Shown piece after piece: positions 55,643-64,000 of a DNA stretch of 64,000 bases. Positions within the stretch are counted from its first letter, which is position 1; the number at the start of each line of letters is the position of its first letter. The notes below the pieces were generated by a model. That model saw nothing but the letters and a program-made list of their open reading frames with translations. It searched no databases and was not told the DNA's origin. The stretch lies in contig CP136065.1 of the NCBI GenBank assembly GCA_032622095.1, forward strand, positions 54,867,949-54,931,948, given 5' to 3'. Both the position numbers and the translations under genes were made by a program. This DNA is from Siphonodentalium dalli (Eukaryota > Mollusca > Scaphopoda > Gadilida > Siphonodentaliidae).

Positions 55643-58467
55643 ACTAGGGGATTGCCCGTCAAAAATGACGGGTAAATAAATGTACTAGTTCATGTACATT
55701 GTTACTTTCTGGTGTTAGCGTGCATGAACAAATTCTCATTTTTATTAGAAATGTAATGGTTTTTGTTCTCTTTATCACTGCATGGAGGTGTGGGAGGCAT
55801 GCGGCCCCATTAATGGTAGCAGCATGCAGCCCCTTTGTGCACTACCTATATATGGGCCTGTGGCCCCATTTTGAACTTCACGCAGATTTTGATCTCAAAC
55901 AGGCTCCCATTTGGAGCCTTTATTCAGCAGCATAGGGGGCACGGGCCCCTGCACAGTGTGATTCAAGACCATTTACACAATGTAGCACCCATTTCCAACT
56001 ATGGTAGAGTGTTAGACTAAATCAACATACCGGTATATTACTTTACATTATATTCACACTCAACCTGAAATGACATATTAATTTAGCTCCCATTTCCAAC
56101 AATGCTTTGGTAGAACTCATGGAAGTTTTCCCAATACAACATCAACGAAAATGTTTGTTTGTGTGCGACGTCGCATGATGTCATTTGGACAAACGTCATA
56201 AGAAATAGTGTCTATTTGAGTGCAAATACGGCATTTGGGGACCATGTTTAATCTCATGTTTTCTTTGACCAATTGGCATGAAAGTTGGTGAGTCGTCTTC
56301 TGTGACACACTGTAGGCCGTGTTCCAAATTTGGGCTAGATTGGACTTATGGTTGAAAAGTTATAAATGTGCCAAAAGCACACCCACTCAGATACACACAA
56401 ACAGACGATGGGTTTTTACATATATCTATAACTATACATGTCTTTGCGACTGTCTTGTCTGTCTGTGTTCTATTGAAATTCACAGGGGACCATCTAGATG
56501 GCACCAAAGGGGTCTACTAGGGGTAACTTTTTACGAGAAAGATAATGGTGCGGGTTAGGAGTTTCTAAAGTGACGCTGTTTTTGTCAGGGGAAGAAAAGG
56601 GGGAGGGGCCAAAAAAAATTTGTCGCCTATTGACGCTGTTGTCAGGGGCAGAAAAAATGTTTGCCGCTGATTGCCACAAAACTTTTATATAATCATTCCC
56701 ATGATGTGAGGAATCTAATAATGGTGTTGTTTAAATATGTCAAACGTGGCGCCATTCGCGTCTGGGATACACGGAATGGGAGAGGGGCACCAAAATTGAT
56801 AAATTTAATTTTAGCGCTGATTTCCACCAAATTGATGCACATTTTAACTCCATGATACAAGGAATCTAACTGTGTGGTTTAAAGACGCCAAATTAGTATC
56901 GTTTGGATGTGAGATTGGGGGGGGGGGTAGGCACTAAATTTGATAAGAATTGGTTTTGTCACCGATTGATACCAAACTTATACAAAATCATCCACATGGT
57001 GTGAGGAGTCTAATGGTGTAGCTAAAAACTGTTAAAAGTGGCGTCATTCGAGTCAGGGGTGCACTGAAAAGGAGAGCAAATTTTCACCAAATGGATACAT
57101 ATTCTTATCCATGATACGAGGAATCAAATCATGTGATTTAAATACTCTATGTTGGTGCTGTTTGTGTGATAGGTGGGGTGTGGGGTGGGCACTAAATTTG
57201 ATAAAAAAAAAATGTTCAGTCGCCGATTAGCACCAAACTTATAAATAATCATCTCCATGATACCAGGAGTCTAATTGTGTGGTTTATAGATGTCAAAAGT
57301 GGTGCCATTCGAGACAGGGGTCCACAGAGGATGAGAGAGACACAAAAATTGATAAACAATATTTATATGTTTAGCACCGATTTCAACCAGACTGACACAC
57401 GGGCGGGTCACCAAAACTGATAGAAATATGTTTAGTGTCAATTAACATCAAATTCATACAGGTTCTTCTCAAATGATACGAGGAATCAAATCGTGCGTGT
57501 TAATAACGTCACATTTGATGCCTAGATATATTTGCAAATATATGTCTGTCTGTATGTGTTCTATATATAACTTCACAGGATACAATCGAGATGGCACCAA
57601 GGCATTCTAACAGTGGTAACTTTTTACGAGGAAGATAATGGTGCATGTTAAAATATTAGAATAGCTCATGTTAAAATTATAAAACAATTGAGTCTGCCCC
57701 ATTCAATATAGTTTCCACAAAAAAGTTACAAGAGATATGGAAATGTATAGAATGCCTGTTCAACAAAAGTGGTCACAGTTTATATAATTTCTTCTGAGAT
57801 AAAAGAAAAACGGAGTCAGTGGCATATGACTTTTCAGGATCCTCCAATACTGACATCTGACAAGGTTATATCTGCCCAATATACAGAGGATATATTAAAT
57901 GTTTTAGAACAGACTCATGCCTAACACAAACAACTCAAAATCTCGCTATGTTGCATGGCAACATTTCTTTTAAACTCAGAATAATTAGCCAGTATATAGT
58001 ACCATGAACAGAGGAGCACCTGGACATTTCTTTGAAACATCTGTATCTTCATGGAGATATGATAACCAGGTGTCCTCAAAATCTTAGTCAAACCCACTAG
58101 ATTGACTGATGCATCTCTATGTTAAACCCAATTGTCGTCTTTTATTTTTGCGAACTAATGTGTTTATGATGTTCATGCGATAACGTCTGAAGTATACGCA
58201 GTTGTAAATAAATAAATAGCTCTTTATTGTGGGACGGATTAATCGCGATAAACAAAGTGACAATCGCTCCGATCCGACAATGTGAGCTACTACTTTTATT
58301 CCGGGTGTAAGAATCATGTTTTGTGATGCCATTTGGGTATATAATTGATGAGAATATGTGTAACGTTTTGAACAATTAAGAGTATCCTCTATTCCCACCA
58401 TATATCCACAATATGCAGATGGTTTCACATAACTTTAACCTGGGCAACGCCGGGTAACCCTGCTAGT
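55643..58467. mobile_element. Helentron/Helitron2-like non-autonomous element
   Basis: The left end ACTAGGGGATTGCCCGTC is followed by a CCCGTC/GACGGG hairpin. The right end reads GGGCAACGCCGGGTAACCCT then GCTAGT. The ACTAG/CTAGT ends and the GC-rich GCCGGGTA stem near the CTAG terminus are typical of Helitron2-type elements. There is no Rep/helicase ORF. It contains the tandem array 56500..57650. Superfamily by terminal pattern only. Confidence 0.6.
56500..57650. repeat. diverged tandem array, unit about 120-150 bp
   Basis: Repeated blocks are TAACTTTTTACGAG(A/G)AAGATAATGGTGC, GCACTAAATTTGATAA, CCGATT(G/A), CACCAAACTTATA, CCATGATAC(A/G)AGGAATCTAA and GTGGCGCCATTCG. They recur about six times with many substitutions. 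It forms the body of the Helentron-like element, in eIF4E intron 1. Confidence 0.75.
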
Positions 58468-58522
58468 AGATTATTAAAATTGGCATCATGTACAATGGCC
58501 TTTCCTCCTATCAGACAGGAAA

Positions 58523-58677
58523 CCACAGGAGCTTGGAACTTGATCAATGACTGTCTTAATTAATTATCTAATAAGCATTTGGCCCAGCCCCACAAGATAT
58601 TTTGTGGGGTGGATCAAATAATTATTAATTAATTAATTAATTAAGGCAGTTATTGATCAAGTTCCAAGCTCCTGTGG
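58523..58677. mobile_element. 155-bp hairpin MITE CCACAGGAGCTTGGAACTTG
   Basis: The left arm CCACAGGAGCTTGGAACTTG, then ATCAATGACTGTCTTAATTAATTA, is repeated inverted at the right end (58630..58677). The central stem-loop is CCCCACAAGATATTTTGTGGGG. Confidence 0.85.
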
Positions 58678-60920
58678 GAAAACAGATTAACTACATGTAG
58701 CTAAATTACAGTGCAAAACACGTGTTTGAAGAATCATAATCGCATTATTATATGGTACAATGTAACTATGTCATGAAATAGACATCGTCAGATTCGTCAC
58801 TTCGTACTTTTGCAAAATTAGCATTGTCATCGATCTCTGATGAGTATTGTGGCCGGAAATTACGGGTTTCAATCACCGGTTTTTCATTGTATTTATAAAC
58901 TAAACATTTCACAACCCAGTTCAAATATCGAATACTCCAATTTGGATGTCCTTTGGTATGCTGCTAGACCATCATTGTGGAAAAGATCTCCACATAACGA
59001 GTGCAGGTTTAGTCCGCACCTTTTTTTCCCAGAGTTATGACCCTTTGGTGACTTTATAGTGTAATGGCCCTTTTCCAGACATATGATCGGGGTTTGTTTT
59101 GTATGCACCTTTTCCAGAGTTATGGCCCTTTGCCAGAGTTATGGCCCGGGGTTAAACTGAGTGAAATGCCCCACTATTAATTCATTTTCTGTCTAAATAG
59201 AGCCAATATTGAGCACCATCTCCAAACTTTTCGGGGTGAACTTTAGATGGGAGCCATCAATTTTTTTCCGAATTTTGTTGAAAAACATGGCCACCAGCAG
59301 CCATCTTGGATTTTACTCATTGCATAACTAAATCCTTTGACACACCCTATAGACCACATCCCTCATCTGTTTGTCACTAGACTTCCTATGGATCTACGGG
59401 AGCTATCAAATTGTTTTGAATTTCATTTGAAAACACGGGTGCCAGTGGCCATCTTGGATTTTACTCTTTGCATGAGTCAGGTTGACTAAATCCTTTGTCC
59501 AAATACAGGTCACATCTCTTAATCCGATCATCACTGGGTCATCATGATAACAGCTGATTAATAACAGAAAAAAGTACAGGCCTGTTCTCATTTTCACAAA
59601 CATGACAGATGTTCTGACAACAAATAGAGTGTCCATGGTCTGATCATAATGAGGTTGTTGATAAAATTCCTCCAGTGACCCTCAACAAATCAGGCCATTA
59701 ATAATTATTTAATATATCAACCATGGCGCGATAAAACACCTCTAATGGCTCAGTTACCCTCAAACACAACAATATCACATTGCATAATACAGAACTTATG
59801 CATGTCCATATTTGTGCCTCTCATCCTTTGTACAGCTATTTATAAAGGCTATCACACTAAACTCATTTTGGCATGCTTGTTTGTTATTCTGCCCATCAAA
59901 GCCTATTGATACATATTGATTTACTAGTACATTATAAATTTGAGCAATTAATTTATGGCCAATTAATGTCGCACAACATTTGAATGCGACAGTCTTGGCT
60001 AAACTCACATGAATTCTATATGACAACCAAACAATCTTTCACGAATTAAACTATAATTTATTCACAACAAACATTCAATCTGCTGTTTTATTTATTTTCA
60101 TATCTTAAAACAGACTATCGTATGTGATACAGTTTACTGAGTTTAGCATTCAAAACCAAGTGAGACCATGATGTCACAAACTATAAAGGGAGATAATATT
60201 TCTTCCAAAATGGCGATGTCAAGTTACCGACTCATTGCTTGCGCGGGTTAGTTTGAGATGCCATATCTCTGATATCTTGAAGATTTGTGACTAAACTTTA
60301 CATCACGAATGCACATGCCTTTTCGTTATGTGATAGTTTAACATTTATGGTCTTACATACTTCGTCATTCCATATATACTTGCTGAACCCCAAACTTGAT
60401 ATATATTTTCATTTTGAATTCTAGAAAAATAAGTAATTTGAGTTGAAGATGTATTCTGTAAACATTCACGTTATTAGGTTATCTTAAAATCAAAGTTAAT
60501 AATTTTAAATAAATTAAATTTATGCGCGTGGCACACATGATCGTGTAAAAAAATATGTTGATACGGGGCGTAAACTCAAGCCACTCACTGACTAGTGACT
60601 AGACAACAACGTAAGTGAGTATATGGGACAAGTACTCAACAGACTATCAAATAATGGAAATCTTGTTACCTTATTCTACGACTCAGATACTATAGAAACC
60701 AACAACAACATTTGAGTACAGAATCCCTTTAAGATAACAGGTTACCCTGAACATTTACAGAAGACAGCATCGACTCAACTTAATTATATGTCTATATATC
60801 AAAATCAGATCGTTGTTATTACCGGGAATTTATTGAAATTGATGTGCAGTCTCCCTTTAAGTAAGTACATTTAACATGACTTTTAAGAGAAAAACATTTC
60901 ATTTAATGTTTGCATTACAG
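58678..60920. other. eIF4E intron 1, right part: repeats only
   Basis: 59020..59160 has short units of CCAGAGTTATGGCCCTTT. 59230..59500 holds two inverted units of the AAATCCAAGATGGC family. No exon was found that splices in frame to 60921. Confidence 0.5.
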
Positions 60921-61087
60921 ACTTCCAATCATGAAGAGGAAGTCCCGGCTTTAGCATCAGAACTCTTGATCAAGCATCCACTACAAAACAGATGGGCGCT
61001 ATGGTTCTTCAAAAACGACAAAACAAAAGATTGGAAAGATAATCTACGCATCATCACATCATTTGATACTGTAGAAGATTTTTGGGC
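60921..61087 (+). CDS. EIF4E: eIF4E coding exon 2 (cap-binding domain, N-terminal part)
   Basis: After a GTTTGCATTACAG acceptor the exon reads TSNHEEEVPALASELLIKHP, LQNRWALWFFKNDKTKDW, KDNLRIITSFDTVEDFW, and ends GC|GTGAGT, phase 2. HPL and VEDFW form the dorsal surface that binds the YXXXXL-phi motif of eIF4G and 4E-BP. The Trp of KTKDW corresponds to human Trp56, one of the two that stack on the 7-methylguanosine cap. The protein recruits capped mRNA to ribosomes in the cytoplasm. About two thirds of the protein, including the second cap Trp, must lie in exons beyond 64000. I found no third exon in 61088..64000. It is closest to class I eIF4E rather than 4EHP. Confidence 0.95.
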
Positions 61088-63061
61088 GTGAGTATTTTAT
61101 GAAGCATATGGATTTTTACCATACCTTACTCGTATGTAAATTCGTGCAGTACTATTTTCGCGCACCGATCAGAGAAACAAGAGGGCTTTACTTTGATGAG
61201 TTACATAAATACATTGCGTTTGAACAATAGAAAATTAGGCCTGCTTGTATCCCTATATTTGTATGCGGACAACCAACATTAAAATCATTACTCATATATG
61301 TATGACATGTATAGTGACAACTCATATATGTAACATCGTTACATGTTCCAGGCTGGTGTTGCACAAAAACACACCCCCACCATTCACAAATCTGCAGTGA
61401 CAAAGTGACCATACAGCCTGGGCTAGTTCTGTCAATGCAACCCGCATCAACGTGTTGATTGTTTTTTTTATATCTGTCGCCTCTATGTGGTTGTGGTTTG
61501 ACTAATATAGAGTACATTTCAATGATGTTTAAAACTATTTCAATATCGCATAATTGAAGCATATAAACACCCATCTTCACAAACGAAATGATGAAGCAGT
61601 TATGTTTTAAACGATGCTAATCCGTCGTGATGATGTTTAATAATTATATATTCATGCACTTCGTGAACCATTAAGAAATGACACTGTCATCTAATCCAAG
61701 ACTTTTACGAAAATATTTATGTCAGTTGAATGCACGCAGCTACATGTAGGTGCGCGAATTCAAAGTGCACAAATTCTCCAAACTGAGTGAAAAATAGTAC
61801 AGCACGAATTTAAATATGAGTAAGGTACATGTATAGTAAAGGATACAGTACTTAGTGATTTGAAAACTGTTGGACAGAGAGTGACTGCTTCGACAGACTT
61901 TTCAGTGATGCAGCCAAGTGGGGTATTAGCAAATTACCATTCATGTTACAGCCCTGTTAATTTAATAGCATCAGCTATCAGCTGAGCCGAGCCAAATGCA
62001 GGACAAATCCAGAGAATTTTTGGGGAATCCTGTTTTCCCGATGAGTATGTCCCCATATAATTTGAGATGACACAATTTGTTCTGATAAAACATTTGACAT
62101 GCAACTAAAGGCCCAATTGCAACTGCAGATTTACTATTTACACAATGTACTGTTAAATTTTTTAATTATGCCTTGAAAAGTTGAAAATTCATCTTGATAC
62201 AATACTGTCTAAGATTTTGGGGACATTTGGGCTACGAGAGTTTGGGCACCCAAATCTGTAGTAGGTATCTAAACATCCCCAGGTGGATATTATCTAAAAA
62301 TGCCAAGGCAAAAAGAAATTCCATCGGCTAATTATCTGCAGTGGCAAATTTGAGAAGCTTCACATATGGCTTTAATTTCGTCGGCTTCAATTTTCGTGGT
62401 TTCTTATAAAAAGGCTATTTCGTGGGGACATGAATTCGTGGATCAGGTGTCATATTTATGTTCACTAACTGCTCCTACAATAGCAGGCTTCTGACATCAT
62501 TGAGAGTGGACATTATTGAGATATCTGGCCACCAGATATCCGGTGCCGAAAGGGCATCACGCAATCAATGTACTAATAGCTATCAGCTTCATTTCACACG
62601 CTAGTGAGGTATAGTCATTTATTGTTTTATGTAACCTGCGCGTGATGAAACCATTAGCCTTTATTTAAGAGATCAATTCAGTACACATTGTTTATACAAA
62701 TTATTATCGCAGGCAGCAGACTGTGTTATATACAAACAAATATGAATAGGCCACTAACAAACTTTTATGTCTCTTACTTCGTGTTTAAAATGTGGAAAAG
62801 TCGAAACTCGATCTCCGGACACTGCTGGTCTTCCCAATCCAAAAATAATCAGTGATGCACAACATACTGCAGCAACGTAAGTCATGAACAATGCCATCGA
62901 CACGATTGTTTTCTCTGATTTACTCTAGTCAATAATTATTTCGTTGGGTTTAGATTTCGTGGTTGGGTCGAACCACGAAATCAACGAACAATGAACCCCC
63001 ACGAATAAAAAGGATTTTACAGTAACTAAATTTATTAACCAAATTGCTGTGGGTGTTGCAT
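61088..63061. other. eIF4E intron 2 (partial), nothing recognised
   Basis: No third eIF4E exon (expected to begin LYNHI- or similar) and no shared repeat recognised. ORFs here are short and featureless. Confidence 0.5.
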
Positions 63062-63280
63062 TTAACCCTTCCATGACTGGAGCTTCTTAAATCTTGCGAG
63101 TCTCCCATATATCAGAGAATGCATTGGCCTAACAATATATACCTTGACCTTGAAAGCCATGCATTCTCTTATATATGCGAGTCTCCCATATATGCGAGGC
63201 TCCCTATGGGAGACTCGCATAAATAAGAAAATGCACTGGCACATGATCTTTAATGCTGCTCCCCATCATGAAAGGGTTAA
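63062..63280. mobile_element. TTAA MITE, family of 17661..17920
   Basis: TTAACCCTTCCATGACTGGA at the left and CATCATGAAAGGGTTAA at the right, TTAA at both ends. The internal CCTATGGGAGACTCGCATA and ATATATGCGAGTCTCCC blocks are inverted. Confidence 0.85.
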
Positions 63281-63297
63281 CATACCCATTTATAAGT

Positions 63298-63402
63298 CCA
63301 TGACTGGAGCTTCCTGAAATTTTGCAAAAACCCTGTGCCAATGCATTCTCTTATATATGTGAGTTTCCCATAGGGAGCCTCACGTATATATGAAAGGGTT
63401 AA
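63298..63402. mobile_element. partial TTAA MITE, adjacent copy
   Basis: TCCATGACTGGAGCTTCCTG to ATATGAAAGGGTTAA, the same family as 63062..63280 but about half length. The left TTAACCC is lost. Confidence 0.75.
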
Positions 63403-63449
63403 TAGTTTTGTGTTGTAGCAGGTCTGCAAACAACCTGAACATTGAAAGT

Positions 63450-63667
63450 TACAGTAATGCTCTAAGTAATGGACTCCTTAACCACAGCAGAATTATGTGG
63501 TAATTTTTCAGGATTTAGTCGGAAATATGGCTTGTTGCCATTCATCGGAAAGCTCTCGGCGAGAGCTTTCCAATGAATGGCAACAAGCCATATTTCCGAC
63601 TAAATCCTTAAAAATTACCCATAATTCTGCTGTGGTTAAGGAGTCCATTACTTAGAGCATAACTGTA
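63450..63667. mobile_element. Tc1/mariner-type palindromic MITE
   Basis: The whole 218 bp folds on itself. The ends TACAGTAATGCTCTAAGTAA and its near-complement frame it, and the centre is AAAGCTCTCGGCGAGAGCTTT. The TA at each end followed by CAGT is typical of Tc1-type insertions at TA. A relic is at 18051. Confidence 0.85.
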
Positions 63668-63728
63668 TGTTGAATGTCAAGTAGTAAAAACAAGGATGAG
63701 ATAGACTATTGTATAATGGCAATTGATT

Positions 63729-63994
63729 TTAACCCTTTCTATACTAAATGGATTATCCCATTAAGTCATAGAAGCATACATTGAAATGGTATATTATTCG
63801 TTTGGATGTTGTTCACATAATAAAAGCAGACAACAGACTGAAAAACAGATAATACATGTACAAGAGCAGAATGATTCATATTCATTGGTGGGAAATGTTC
63901 AGATAATAAGTTATCTTTTTATTTGTTAAACTTATTATCTGAACAATTCCTAAGCAACTACTCGTCAATGCGTATTTAGTATAGAAAGGGTTAA
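63729..63994. mobile_element. TTAA MITE TTAACCCTTTCTATACTAAA
   Basis: A 266-bp element with matching ends: TTAACCCTTTCTATACTAAA and, inverted, TTTAGTATAGAAAGGGTTAA. An internal hairpin is formed by TGTTCAGATAATAAGTT and AACTTATTATCTGAACA-type arms. The diverged sister is at 15622..15858. Confidence 0.9.
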
Positions 63995-64000
63995 ACGAGT

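Noticed and set aside
60210-60247. ATGGCGATGTCAAG... as eIF4E exon 1, with good start context and a G|GTTAGT donor
   Set aside because: It ends in phase 1. Joined to the 60921 acceptor it reads into a TGA within a few codons, whereas exon 2 needs phase 0. It could be an untranslated alternative exon, but I have no support for that.
61088-64000. A third eIF4E exon within the window
   Set aside because: I looked for a phase-2 acceptor followed by an LYNHI-like peptide and found none. The remaining exons are taken to lie beyond the edge.

Overview
The window is AT-rich metazoan genomic DNA with spliceosomal introns and a very dense load of short non-autonomous DNA transposons. I saw no bacterial-type gene, no CRISPR array and no intact rRNA or tRNA gene. 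The repeat style points to a mollusc, most likely a bivalve: tRNA-derived SINEs ending in CAATCAATCAATC, diverged 'GGGGCATAACTC' repeats ending in GGACGGACGG strings, and TTAA-flanked MITEs. That assignment is inference. The two host proteins only say metazoan.

Two host genes can be supported, arranged head to head. The first is ALYREF (Aly/REF, THOC4), an mRNA-export adaptor, on the minus strand. All six coding exons can be joined with consistent splice sites and phases: 45581..45321, 31220..31041, 30520..30373, 25126..25024, 21845..21710 and 19928..19914. The joined frame is 280 codons plus a stop. It has both UAP56-binding motifs, the WxHDL motif, one RRM and RGG-rich arms. The second is the 5' part of an eIF4E gene on the plus strand. 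A proposed 10-codon first exon (52046..52075) sits behind a CACGTG E-box and an inverted CCAAT box. Exon 2 (60921..61087) carries the HPLQNRWALWFF, cap-binding Trp and VEDFW motifs. The later exons lie beyond the right edge. The two start codons are about 6.5 kb apart and transcription diverges, so an export factor and a cap-binding factor are neighbours.

Region 1-16.5 kb is gene-free mobile DNA. It holds two Mutator-like elements with about 65-bp terminal inverted repeats (TIRs) and 9-bp target-site duplications (TSDs). One is nested in a TTAA-flanked element; the other carries a 480-bp TTAA element whose empty site is preserved in its paralogue. Between them is a giant inverted repeat (2891..4309 against 9911..11350). 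Region 16.5-45.6 kb is the ALYREF gene and its 3' flank. Its introns hold SINEs, hAT-type elements with 8-bp TSDs, one with a BED zinc-finger ORF, a nested palindrome, and a 1.4-kb element family (ends CAGGGTTTCCGC) in opposed orientations. Region 45.6-52 kb is the intergenic space. It includes an element with arrays of TTAATTAA palindromes. Region 52-64 kb is eIF4E intron 1 and the start of intron 2, with a Helentron-like element, TTAA elements and a Tc1-type hairpin MITE.

All repeat families were recognised by comparing copies within this window. Superfamily names rest on TSD length and terminal motifs, not on a database search.
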